In this document: one piece after another, positions 16,201-27,937 of the stretch
How the letters are laid out: every line of letters begins with the position of its first letter
Position numbering within the stretch: position 1 is the stretch's first letter
Program-made: the position numbers and the translations under genes
The notes under the pieces: model-generated
What the model was told of the DNA's origin: nothing
Database searches by the model: none
What the model saw: the letters and a program-made list of their open reading frames with translations, nothing else
Assembly (NCBI GenBank): GCA_964030475.1
Contig: CAXIPT010000001.1
Coordinates: forward strand, 2,172,449 to 2,236,448
DNA length: 64,000 bases
Source of the DNA: Tethya wilhelma
Taxonomy: Eukaryota; Porifera; Demospongiae; Tethyida; Tethyidae
Direction: 5' to 3'

Positions 16201-17712
16201 TATGTGTTGCAAGGATGTTATCATGTACTAATAGCAATCTAGACCAGACAGGTAAGGTAATTAGCAATAATACTACAAGACATACAAAAACACACACACA
16301 CAGATACACAGGTATACACCCAAACATCACACAGTAATAAAATGCAGCTCAGAAAACCAAATAATCAGAGCAAATAAACAAAAGAAAAGGAAATTGGATC
16401 ACTTTGCAATGCAGCTTTCAGTGTATTCACCATCAAAGGGAACCAGTTCTTCATATGTGGACACTAGCACACAATTAACAGGCAAACATTGATCAACTTC
16501 CTGTCAAAGTTGAAACTATAAAACTTTAACCTTTAAGAGAACACCTAAAACTCTTTGATAGTGACCCTCATTGGTGAAGGAAAATGGACTAGTTTGGGAG
16601 ATTATTTTAGTGTGATTCGATACACGGTATAAAGTATTGAAGCTAGTTGTTGGAATCCTGCATATGCCCAATGCATATAATTATTATGCTAATGAGATTC
16701 TCAGTAATGAGTACAGTACTGGTTATAGTAGACCAAACCATGCACTAATCAGATTCATACATAATTGTTAGTATGCAGTTAATAGAACTAAGAAATGTAC
16801 TGATCTAATAAGAAATGTAGGCATAATTAGCCTGAGTATATTCTGATGAAAAAGAAGCAATTTCTTGAAATATTGCTTCTATTCACATATCCACAGTAAT
16901 GAGTATACGTAATGATTACTACTAGCTTAGTGAAGGGCATAATTTAACATTCTTAAGATTTAAAAAATAGAGCAAAAACAAAAACACCACCTACTCTTGT
17001 AACTATTAATTTCATGGAATTATTATTCAATTGCTAGAACTAGAGGTAAGATAATTGAACAGAACTGATGAGATTACATCAAAATGAATGAATCTGTCAT
17101 AGTATTAGAGGGACCATTAATTTCATGCATACCCCATAGTAAAACCATAATTATTAAAATGAAAACAACAGATGTTGGCCATCTTATATTCTAAGAAACT
17201 CATGAGCTCTAATTCAGACACTCCCCTACATGCATGAGTAGAATGCAATGCATTCCAAAATGCATGAAACAATACGAGGCAGACTCATTGCAGGAAACAT
17301 CACCATGACAACCCTAAGCACATTAAGGAGTGACAAGTAATGTGCATAGTAACTACAAGAATTTGATAGTCTTTCTTATGGCAGCACACACACATAGGGA
17401 GACTTTGAGCAGTAATATTATCACAATTACCAAATAATAGTGATAATTATTATTCATCGTACAAGTAACACGTGTACTTATTGCATTCAGTGCAATGGGA
17501 TTCATCACCAGCTGGGCTCACGCCAATAGTGCTTCCACCGAGAGAGCCCAAATGACCTGCAGCTAACTGATACTGCTATATACACCACTAGCTATTGAAG
17601 CATGGTGTAATGCTGCGTAACATGCTGTAATGCTGCCTAACATCTTGTAACACACACACACACACACACACACACTGNNNNNNNNNNNNNNNNNNNNNNN
17701 NNNNNNNNNNNN

Positions 17713-17756
<44 letters not shown>

Positions 17757-18145
17757 GGTCAACTTCACTACCTGTAGTTATGCAGTCTGACTGGTACATG
17801 TGCATGTACATGGTAAGGGGGGATGTTGGTGGTGTTTTTAGACACCCAGGATTGCTTCTTGTGGTCATCTCAAGAATTAAGAATTCCAGTCTGTGTTAAT
17901 TTTCAATGACTGTGTTTATATTTTGTAGCCTCCAATTTTCGTATCTTATGTGGCCTTTATATTATGTATGCTACAGCTCCAAATTAAACAGTATGTCTTT
18001 AGTGTTGTAGAAAAATTAACTAAGTAGTGCCCATGCATACACAGTTTTTGATTTTTTGTTCAGTCCACTCACAGCATCCCTCAATTTTAGAGCCGTATAC
18101 ATTTTGAATCATCATGAAAGTGTTCATTTACAAGCTTAGATACTG

Positions 18146-18180
<35 letters not shown>

Positions 18181-19806
18181 CACCCAATCTCCTGCTGTTG
18201 AAGTTTCCCCTGGGAGTGGTCATCATCAAAAGGAGGAACTCTTCTTTGTTTAGATTGAGTATCTCCTTTATTACCTAATCTATTGAAGGAAGAAACACCA
18301 ACCACTGCTATGAGAAATCACGTCAATATTATACAAATTATACGAGGAAGCAAACTACTAATATGCAGTCATCATCGACACATTGAAATGGTATCATAGT
18401 CATACCTGGGTCATAGAACCATGTGACCATCTCAAAGAAATCATATGCAGTCATTATTGACACGTTGACATAGTTATGCACAGGAACCTTGTGACCGTGG
18501 TTGATGTCCCCACTATCTTGGTGTTATAAGATTTTCTATGACCTTTGGCTTAATTTTTGTTATCGTGTAAAACTGTTGTTCTATCATTTACCATGTGTTA
18601 TTGTTTTTTTTTTTAAGAAGGCACTTTGTCTCTCTGTAAGATTTCCTGAACCATAAAGTACAATGTTGCTGTGTTGCTATGTTCCACTGCTTGCCTCAGA
18701 TTATAATGAAACTTTCAATTGTGAATAGCAAGGAAACGAGTCATCAAGTCTGGGGAATTTCCCCTCCATTGTGGCCCCATTATCTCACTGGGGGAATTTA
18801 CATTTGTCTGGTTTTGTATACATTCAAGTGTCCTTTTGTCATGGATGTGCATCCCAACCAAAGCTAACCTCCGATTGAGGAAGCTCATTCACATTGGGCT
18901 TGATCAGTAAATTCACTTTAGGAAGTCACCCATCAGCTCTCAGCCGATGCCACTATGTAGTGAGTGAGGTTGCTCAGAGCTGTGATTTCAACCTTTGACT
19001 TTGATCTATATATGTAGTGCTGGGTTCCTAGGTTCGTGTGAGGTCTCATTGAACTCAAATATATACCATAGAAATTTCATATAGGAATTGTCTTCAGACA
19101 ACTGTTCTTAGCGCCTTTTCTTTTGGGAGGCTGTTAGTTCATTGCAACCACAACTACTAGAACAACATGAAGCAAAGTGCCCCTCTGTGACTCTAAGCAC
19201 ATGCTACAAGCTTGAAGCTGAAGAAGTATCATCCTGTTATTTAGCACTACAGTGCTGTGTTGTATTTTTTGTTGCAGTTATTCTGTTCATAGAATGGTGG
19301 TTTTGCTTCGTGCCATTATTAGTGATTCAAGGTTTTCGTGCAATATGTGCTACAGCATGCAACATTGCACACCAAACTATATTTGGTTTAGTAGGAGCCC
19401 AAGTAAATTTCTTGCCAGGATGGAAGCCTTCGATTTTGTCTCTGTTGAAATATTTACCATCTTTTAATGGACCATGATATGGAACTAGCATGTATCCTCA
19501 AACTGAGGAACATCTTGTTGGTTGTTACTCAAGTGTGCTCTAGGTGACAATACCCTGCCTTTGATACAACCATAGTATTTACTTTGAGAACGTTCTCTTG
19601 CAGGAATCTGTGGCTTGGCCTAGCCACACTATACCATTTAGGGCTGCCAGTGTTGGAGTTATCTTGAAACATTACTCCTAGATGTAGTTCACTTCCTAAG
19701 TATTATTGTATTGAGTATTATTGTAATTGTATGGTTGTGTGTGTTCATTTAATTTCATTTTATTTTATTTTGTCGTTTCCTTCACCATTGTTCAATCTTT
19801 ATGTGC

Positions 19807-19857
<51 letters not shown>

Positions 19858-20772
19858 CAAGGCCCACCATGGGTAATTTAAGGTGTGCGTGTGTGTGTGT
19901 GTGTATGTGTGTGTGTGTGTCCTATTAATCTGCTCCGTAGTGTTAAGCCCATCATACACTATGCAACATTGATGCAACTTGCGTACAACAATGTTGCACT
20001 GTGTATGTTAGTTTTGATTATGTAATATTATCTTCAAATGTTTCATGCAACATGTTGCATGAAGTTGAAGGCCTTTCTACTTCGTGCAACACCTTGCAAT
20101 ATGTTGCATACAATAGTTTTTGGCAACATACACTGTGCAACATATTGCATGCAATGTGTTGCATGCAACAATCTTGCACAGTGTATGATGGCCTTAAGTG
20201 GTATGATATGTTTCAATGGAAATCCTAATGGAGCATATGTTTATACAAGCGAACCAATGTGGGTGTTCTTCATTGCCTAACCTCTCTGTGTTCCCTCCCA
20301 ATGTGGTAGGAAGTAGGTATTCATTGTTCACTCTCTCAAAGCCTAATTTAATGTATCTAAGGGATGTTGGTTTGTAGACGTTGGTTTCAAAACACATTGA
20401 GTGAATGTTTGCAACATGGTGGGGTATTCCATGCACAAAGAGAGAGAATGAAAAAAGAAGGGAGAAAGTGTGTAGGGCTAGACAGAGGGGGGGGGGCTTT
20501 TGCTTGTGTTTATGAAGCTTTCTGTGTCTCTTTGTTTAGGTATAACAAGGACCTTGAGCTGGAGGATGCAGTGCACACTGCAATACTGACTCTCAAGGTA
20601 AGAAAGAAGAGAGCGTTTCTTATTGTGTTTGTTTTTTTGTTTTTGTTTGTTTGTAAAATTCATGCAAATGTTGTTGTTATGATATTTTGTTGTTGCTGAG
20701 CTGAGCCTGTGTGTATGTATTGTTTACTCAATTATGCTGTGTTTGTTTTGGTGTACCAGATGAACGCTCTTA

Positions 20773-20804
<32 letters not shown>

Positions 20805-23506
20805 CTTCCAAGGATAAACCATCATCTTTGCAGCAAGTAAATACAAGTATTGCTCACAATCTTTTCTGTTTCTAGCCCAAGATTAGATTTTTTCCCTCCT
20901 TTCCTGGTTAGCTACTCTCTCTTAGTGTTACCCCCAACCAATGGAGAGTGGAATATGAGCAGCAGGGGCTACACTTCACATTGCTGTTTTGACTCCTGAA
21001 ACACTTATTGTAGCTATTCTCTCCTTAAGATCCAGTTACAAATTGTCTCAAGTGGTTTTAGGAACATAACAAGCTTTGGAATGTGCATTCAAGTGCAATA
21101 ACAAAATGTAGTGATAGAATACCATTCGACCAGTAGCCCTGTTCTACACTATGCACAAGACTTACTAATGCTATAATTAGTCTGATATTTGCAGCGATAT
21201 CATCATACCCAGACAGTATGGTTTTGTGCATACCTTGATGTGTAAATAAAATTAAAATTAAAAAAAAAAAATAGAGTTCCTTAAGGTGGTAACCTTTCGC
21301 CCCCACTCTGTCTCTTTGGATTGGCACAATTCCATCAGGTACCAGTCAAGTGCTGTGGAATGGCAGATGACTCTCTCTCAGGTCTTGTTTGAAGTCTTCT
21401 TCTCTGAGGGTTGTTTGGTTGGTTGGCATCCTCTTTGCTGGAGAGGAAACTATTTGGTTGCCTAGCAACAGTTCCCGAGTAATTCTTATTGAATACTAGT
21501 GGCAGAAAATGATCTTAGCTATTTTAATTGCTTAGCAACATTTTTAGAGGAGTTCTGGAGTACTTTGACAATTGATTTAGATTTTGACCTTTAGACTTTG
21601 CACTATTGTCCATAGTGAAACATGTGTGCCATTTTTACATGCATGCATGTATATCCGTAATGTTATTGTACACATCTTGGTCTACACCTACTCATAGATT
21701 ACTACAACCCATGTGGGTAAATGACCTAATAATCGTTAAACAAGCATCCACGTTCAAATGCACACGCGCACTTGTGTACAAATACCTAACATGCGCATGC
21801 GTGTCATGCGTAGACATGACTTCTTGGCTTTACTTTGTTCTGCATTCACATAAAAAACTTCTCAAGGGTTTAAAATTTCGTGTGTCTGGTTTGTTGCTGG
21901 AATGCTTGAGGGTGTAAAACATTTGTGTATCCGTGGAGGACATCTGGACGAAGAAATCGCCCTGTAAACACCAAATATATCAAGACAACCACAATCAGTA
22001 GGTGTACAAGAAAGCCTTCTTGTTGGGACGGGAACTTAGTGTTTTAGGCAGTGTTACGACCACTTGTGTGCTGTGGTAATTAACCTCGGTGAGGAGCTCA
22101 CGTTTGCCTCGAAACTCCTCCATTCAACCAAGCAACCATTTGTCTCGTCCCGGGCTCAGTGTTTGCTGGCTTCTGTTTGTTGGTAAGACACTAAAGGATT
22201 TTTTTTGTTGGTCGTCGCAGTCCATCAATGAGGAATGTTGGGTCACTGACTGTAATCATATCCATCTGTGCTTGTGTTGAGAGAGACGCTATCCTTCCTT
22301 CTTTCTGGTTTGATCCGTGCATACTTCCTGTGACATGAGGTTGAGTGTGGGTGGATGTGGGACGTGTGATACTTTATCGATGGACTACAGTTAGCTCTCC
22401 CTCATGAGTGGGTTTCTCTATCTGTTTCACTTGTTTGCAGACACGAGTGTTGTGTGTGTAAGCGTTTGACGTCCCAGGGAACCTATGCTGTAGTAAATGT
22501 TGTTGTGCATGTCTGTAAAGTCTAGTGGGAATTTTTTACGTGTGTATGCGTGTGTGTTAATATTGAAAAGAAAATTATAATCAATCGACGGCTTTTTTTG
22601 TTGTGGTGTTTACTCAAGGGCTCCAAGGTGGATTGTTGTTTGTTGTGCTGTTGTCCATGACAATTAGGAAGGAAGAAACACTCTATACTGCCAACAGCCT
22701 CTCTAGGTTACCGTCAAGAGAAACACTAGTTGAAGAGTTCCATTACGGTAGAGAATTCTTTGCAAAAACACTTAGTCTTGGAGTGCTGATCTCATTCAGA
22801 AAATTGCATTATAGACCTGTGTACATAGGCGGTATACACCATTGCTGCATCACAAGTTGTGTGTGTGTGTGTATGTGTGTGGTGGTGGGGGGAGGCCTTT
22901 GGTAGAGGTTTTTGCAACTTTTCTCAGAACTCGTTTTTTTTGTTTCCTGAATGAGCACGCTATTATTTAATGAGAACTGTATTCTTGCATTTTGTTCACA
23001 TTCCATTGATAATTTTCTTGTTAAATAATTTAGTAGTGTTTATTTCCAATGAGGTATCATGTAATCACCAGAGGGTTCAAATGGGGCATTTTCGACTTGT
23101 GTGTGTGTCCATAGCAACTTTTGACATTCAAATATCTGCTGAATATCAAACGTTGGGATGTTCAAAACTACGTCACAAAATGCTCAAGGGAGGATTGCAA
23201 GGCTGTAGGCAATTTGCACTAGCTAATTGACCTTTGTTATTACCGCATGTGGTTAAATAGTCGGTTCAGTTACGTAATGGTTGCTCTGAAATTGCTACTC
23301 AGACTGGTAGTGTGTGGTGTGGCTTAATGACTGTCAAGGGTTTTTAACATACTTATGTCAAGAGGTGCACAAGTGTCGTTAAAGTGTTGTTTACTTAGTG
23401 GTTTGGCTGCTACTCATGCTGTTTGCTTAGTGCTGAACCAGGCCACGTGTGTTGGCTGGGCTGTGTACCAGACAATGAGATTGCTGGAGAAAGTGAGAGA
23501 GAGGAA

Positions 23507-23541
<35 letters not shown>

Positions 23542-23718
23542 ATTGTGACTCCACCCACATCCAGGTGCATGTACATGTACGCACACAAGTACAAAGGGAC
23601 ATCAGTATGCCTACGTACACACAGCGCATGTGTATTTAGACGCGTTCGCACTTGTGCTTCAACAATACAGCTAACCACTTGAGAGATTAATTACCTGACC
23701 AATCACTCCAGAAATAAA

Positions 23719-23759
<41 letters not shown>

Positions 23760-26400
23760 TTGCACACGTGCACACTTACGTAACGCACATGTAGCATTGC
23801 CACTTATCTTTAACCAGAACATGGTGGGTCTGCCTGCAAAAGGCTTGCTATGGCTGCTCGCATGCAGTCAGTGATTTATCTCTCGCGTGGCTAGCTGGTG
23901 TGGCTGTGATCGTTGTTTACGTACAAGAGTGAGGTGAATTCATACTGCTTCTGTGTACATTCATAATAAAGCACTTGCAAGTTTCTTGTGGCTGTGTTAT
24001 TTTTAAACAAAACTCTGTGTTTCAACACCCACTCATCTGAGACATTTCAAGCCCGTCAAGATCTGAGCTCTGGAGCAGGTTGCTATGCTGTTGTTTGATG
24101 GTTGATGCTCCTTTTTTAAGTGGCTGATAGCTTAATTTTTGTTCTCCTTCATCTCTTTGTCTCACATAAGTATCACCTTCTTGCCTGCTAGTCTATTGGA
24201 TTGTGCTTCCTCAACGAATCAGTAGCAGGTTGTCCAGGTGTGCTTGTAGAGCTGAAATGTATCACTATTGTAGTGACCACAGGCAACCACTTGTGTGTGT
24301 GTGTGTGCGTAGAAAGGTCACCGTGCACTCATGCAAGTGCTGTCTTGTTTGAAAGGAGTTGTGTGTGTAAACCTTGGCGTGAGGAGAGTGAGATAAGCAG
24401 GTACGTAGCCCTGAGCTTTGGTTAACGCTTAACCAAAATAGTGCTCTCTTCCTTGCAGAAGTGGTTGCAGTTGGTAGGTAATTTCTTTTAATTGTTTCGA
24501 TAACTTCCTCACCTTGATCAGGAACCATCGTTGTTCTTCTCCTGCCTCAGACCATATCAATTTGCACGTACACCACAATAGAGTTCGCAGTACTCCTCAG
24601 TCCTTTTATTGGTCTGCTCACTACCTCTCTGTTTGGTTAGTTTTGTTGCACAACACTTGTAGAGTGAGGTTTGGAGTCCCCAATGTTCAGGTCCTCTACA
24701 GCTGTTTTTCTTCGCCACAGCGTATTAAAAGTGTTTCTCTTGCAACATCTGGTGATGTGATAATCCATTTATGAGCTAGTGTTCTCGCCCTATTATTCCT
24801 TTGGCTCTGAATGTATTCAGACAGTTTGCCGCCAGGTGTACACGTGTTGCCAGCTCTGCTTTTGTTGTTCGTTTATGCAGTGGCATACCACTGACAACTT
24901 GCTGGGATTCTAACAGACCTTTCCTATTGCTCTCTGGTCAGTAGTGGGTGTTCTGGGAAGGCTTTTTGGCTCTATTCAATATTTGGTTGGTTTATTCTTG
25001 TGTATTTTTTGTTTCAGGAATTGATTTCAATTGGTAGATTTATCTATAGATTAAAGGAATGTGTTTGTTCGTTGCTTTTTGTGTGTTGCTTTTTGTCTAA
25101 AAAAACATTCGGTTGCTTGGATACTCACACCAATAGTCCTCCTGATGTGGCGAGAGTACTGGCTTGTAAGAAACCCGGTTCACAAACATCAGCTGTCTCC
25201 TAGAAGCGCACACTCATGGCCTGCTATGCCCAGAGTGTGAAGCTGTTGTGGAGTAGCCCTACCCATCTAACCTCTGCATGCACATAAGCCCTACAAATGA
25301 GATGCTCATTCAGTGTGTGGTCAGACGACTAATTAGTTTAAATTCAAAACGATTGCTCTACAGTTCTATGTCATCACCATCTTTCGCTGAGTGGGAGTAC
25401 TGGGTCTGCTGCTGCTAGTGAAGTCATCCCACTGAGGTGATCCAGCCTCTGATAAACCAATTAGTGGTACATTGCTCTGTGCAGTCTCCTGGATTTGTAA
25501 AGTTTCCCGATGCATGATGAGTGATAGGGCACTGAAAATGACCCAGCTTGAGTGTTTTGTAGAGCCTGGTTGGCTTTTTCTCTAACCTTTTCTCTCTTGT
25601 TTTCTCTTTGTAGTCTGAATAAATTTATCACTATGTGTGCATGCGTATGAATTTTGGTTAAGGTAATTCGTACTGAGTAAACATTCTTATTACAATTATC
25701 ACAGATTAATGTTGAAATCTTAATCATTGCTGTAATTGATAGTGGTGCATAATTTTTAATGTGGTAGCACGTACGTGTGTTTTCGTCATGCTTATCAACT
25801 CTATTGTGATGTTTTCTTATAGTCGTATGCAAAACAAACAGAGACTATACTTTAATTACATACCTACATTCATAGGACTGTATTGTGGTGTACCTCGGTT
25901 GTAAACCGCTGGTATGCTGGTTGCCACAGGCAACCAAAGGAAATTGTCATTTCTATGTTAGCTGACCATTTATTGTTCTCTTCCAAACCTAAAGAATGGA
26001 ATCACCATTTTTGTCCATATGCTTATAAGCTTCTGCTAACGGAATTAGAGGGGTTGGGAGAGCTAGGTTAATTGGTTCACACTAGCCACGTCTTGGATTT
26101 ATCATGTCTTGCTACAACTATTGACATGCTTGCACTCTTTTGCACCCAATTAGCTACTCTTTCCACTTCTGTAACACAACCATAATTCCTTTTTCTGCCC
26201 ATCTGGTTTCTCTCTTCAAGCAAAGGGGGGAAATTTTTCAAGATATTTGTACATATCTTGGTTGAATTTTACTTCCTTAGTTTGTTTCATGTGGTAGTTT
26301 GCCTATGTCTGTGGGTCGGGAGTGCTTGTGGTGAGTGATGACCACACTCAGGATCAATTTGGTCTGTGATTTGGTCTGTGTGCTAGTGAAGCCAATTTAT

Positions 26401-26485
<85 letters not shown>

Positions 26486-27616
26486 NTATATGGGTGTGTG
26501 AATGTATCGTGTATTTTCATGGACACTTTTAAGACTATGCTTCTAGACAATGATTGCTTCCTTACTTATGGAAGTTTAGTTTCCAGCTGGAAATGCCATC
26601 AAGCACCATTTCCTCAGACTATATATAATATTAACAATCACTTCAAACCTGTACTTATATGGTTAGTTATTGAAGATAAATTCTGCTGCATATCCATGCA
26701 ATGTAATGATCTTTACATTGAAGCCAAAAGGGTTTATTATGATACTTGTTTTTAATTCAAGATTTGCTTACCTCTGTGTACTACTTATTGGGCAAAACTA
26801 TATAATTGTCAATAAGTAGTCACTGATTGCCTGTTCACTTGAACATGAAGTTGATTAAGTATCATGGTGGAGTAGCAGCCATCATATTTATAATCATTAT
26901 GTCAAGTCAAGATAATGATGTATCTTTATAAAAAAAAAACACCTTTCCCTCTTATTGGTAAATGCAATTAAGAATCTAGCATTCCTTTTTCGGCTGATAA
27001 AATGTTGAAACCCTCTGTTAATGTACTGTATTGAGATGTGGTATGTATGTTAACCACCAGACCATTCTGTCATATTTATTCACACTCTTGTCCAAGCAGT
27101 GATGAATGACGATAATGTGTTGCACATTATGTTTTAATTTGTTGGTAAATTGTATGCCCACAAAGGTTGTCACGGATTTGGTTGTTAATGTGTGGGATTG
27201 TACCATGTTCAGATTATTTAGTCGCTAAGTTGTTTGCACCAGCACATGCACAACAATATTATCAGCAAAAAAAGTCTTGTTTGGAGGTCAGGATAAAACA
27301 CCATTGTGTGTGTGTGTATTCCTGTATGTGGGTTTGAAGAAACACCAACTTTGGGCTATTGTTTCCACAGTGATTTTACCACTATATACTAATGTACATA
27401 CCAACGTGTAGTATATAAACTGTGTCAACAGAGATACTATTGTGCAAATACACATTGTTAACTCCTTTTTGTACGTCTGAAAACTTTTTTTCACAGGAAG
27501 GATTTGATGGACAGATGACAGAAGATAATATTGAAATTGGCATTTGTAACTCTGAAGGAATATTCAGAAGGTTGGAGCCCAGTGAAGTCAAAGATTACCT
27601 TGCAGCTATTCTTTAA
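9448..27616 (+). CDS. PSMA2: 20S proteasome subunit alpha type-2 (5' exons not found)
   Basis: Exons 9448-9570, 14225-14306, 15040-15113, 20540-20597 and 27497-27616 join in matching phases. They read through [90 protein letters not shown] and end [14 protein letters not shown]. This is collinear with animal PSMA2 from about one third of the protein to its C-terminus. Alpha subunits are non-catalytic; they form the outer gate rings of the 20S core in cytoplasm and nucleus. The first ~80 residues, with the N-terminal gating segment, are not seen upstream; the N at 8975 may hide them. Introns are 4.7, 0.7, 5.4 and 6.9 kb, large for this window, but the 5.4-kb one contains a contig that seems misplaced. 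Confidence 0.95.
11733..12290. repeat. Diverged tandem repeat, ~140-bp unit
   Basis: The block TCCTTATAGTGG-TAGAGCA-T...GAGTGAT-TA-GGG-GATTTTTT recurs at ~11749 and ~11890. The tail CTGTAAT-GTGAGTGTTGAA recurs at ~11828 and ~12265. Copies are clearly related but diverged, and no frame is conserved. Confidence 0.5.
12584..12599. promoter_or_regulatory. Candidate RFX-type X-box
   Basis: GTTGCTACCTGGCAAC is an inverted repeat of GTTGC/GCAAC half-sites with the layout of RFX sites (GTNRCC, short spacer, RGYAAC), one mismatch in the left half. Function is inferred only. Confidence 0.25.
12843..12896. repeat. (CA)n microsatellite
   Basis: A pure CA run within PSMA2 intron 9571-14224. Confidence 0.95.
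13689..14085. repeat. 26-27-bp minisatellite, ~13-14 copies
   Basis: The unit reads approximately CCCCCAGGC-TTCAAAG then ATCCATCC, with drift between copies (TTCAAAGC/T, ATCCA/ATCCT). One strand is strongly pyrimidine-rich with C runs of 5-10. It lies 140 bases upstream of the PSMA2 exon at 14225. Long open frames through it (Pro/Lys/Ser repeats) are a by-product of the repeat. Confidence 0.92.
14199..14224. repeat. (CA)n tract ending in the acceptor CAG
   Basis: The PSMA2 acceptor is the last CAG of a CA microsatellite, and the exon begins at 14225 (T|GGT GTC CGA). The repeat occupies the polypyrimidine-tract position. Confidence 0.9.
15159..17677. other. Contig probably misplaced and inverted
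   Basis: The contig is bounded by an N at 15158 and the N run at 17678-17712. Its first 931 bases (15159-16089) are the reverse complement of 26487-27417, equal in length, with one substitution noticed. The match stops exactly at the N at 26486 on the other side. The rest (16090-17677) is unique, AT-rich, without a supported gene, and ends in (CA)n. In reverse orientation it dovetails onto the sequence right of 26486. Confidence 0.8.
17678..17712. other. Assembly gap (35 N) between CA and TG repeats
   Basis: The N run separates (CA)n at 17650-17675 from (TG)n at 17713-17754. Confidence 0.98.
19808..19920. repeat. Two (GT)n runs
   Basis: GT runs at about 19808-19854 and 19884-19920 inside the PSMA2 intron, separated by ~30 bases of unique sequence. 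Confidence 0.9.
19947..20193. mobile_element. 247-bp MITE with TTAA target-site duplication
   Basis: Flanked by TTAA at 19943-19946 and 20194-20197. The ends are inverted repeats: GCCCATCATACACTATGCAA on the left against GGCCATCATACACTGTGCAA read inward from the right. The interior is dense in TTGCATGCAA / GCAACATGTTGC palindromes. TTAA target choice is typical of the piggyBac superfamily, so it may be a non-autonomous relative; no transposase is present. It sits in a PSMA2 intron. Confidence 0.8.
20774..20803. repeat. (GTT)n trinucleotide repeat
   Basis: About ten GTT units, 180 bases after the PSMA2 exon ending at 20597. Confidence 0.9.
21457..21469. promoter_or_regulatory. Candidate RFX X-box
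   Basis: GTTGCCTAGCAAC is a 13-bp palindrome fitting the RFX consensus half-sites GTNRCC and RGYAAC with a one-base spacer. Activity is inferred, not shown. Confidence 0.3.
25920..25935. promoter_or_regulatory. Candidate RFX X-box
   Basis: GTTGCCACAGGCAACC has two perfect half-sites with a three-base spacer. It is the third such palindrome in PSMA2 introns. Confidence 0.28.
26404..26486. repeat. (GT)n microsatellite ending in N
   Basis: An 80-base GT run stopping at a single N. The contig at 15159-17677, read in reverse, begins with (GT)n and would fill this gap. Confidence 0.9.
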
Positions 27617-27849
27617 TTTGTAATAACTAGGATGCTTAAATTTAACTTTGCTTTGTTGAGGTTAAAATACTGTCAAAATACATACTATAATATTATCATG
27701 TACATTACTTTTATTATAAGAAAAATCACCCTATAACGTTCACCGCGCTTACTATGTGCTATGCAAGCGGCGTTGTACTTGTGTGCGCGTGGGACGTCAA
27801 GCTCCACCCCGTTTTCTGCACAGTCTGCACTTGAGTGGTTGCAGTTGCT

Positions 27850-27857
27850 TATATAAA
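27850..27857 (+). promoter_or_regulatory. TATA box TATATAAA
   Basis: 88 bases before the ATG of the first ETS gene. A CRE-like half-site (GGGACGTCAAG) lies ~60 bases further upstream. It sits only ~230 bases after the PSMA2 stop, so the two genes are tightly spaced head to tail. Confidence 0.6.
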
Positions 27858-27937
27858 CAACCAGCTTCTAAAAAACGTTAGTAACTGTCGCTCTCTAATA
27901 GTTGCAGCTTCTCACTCTTCTCGATCTTACAATTCAG

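Larger units (their letters stand above)
20598..27496. other. PSMA2 last intron (6.9 kb)
   Basis: Mostly unique, T/G-rich sequence with no exon I can support. It holds several GT/CA runs (23508-23539, 23722-23750, 26404-26485), an A-rich AATAAA-type tract near 21243-21272, two X-box-like palindromes (21457, 25920) and the N at 26486. The 931 bases right of that N are duplicated in inverted form at 15159-16089. Confidence 0.65.

Noticed and set aside
19142..19477. 111-residue open frame with a hydrophobic stretch
   Set aside because: No homology recognised, inside a PSMA2 intron, no start or splice context; likely chance.
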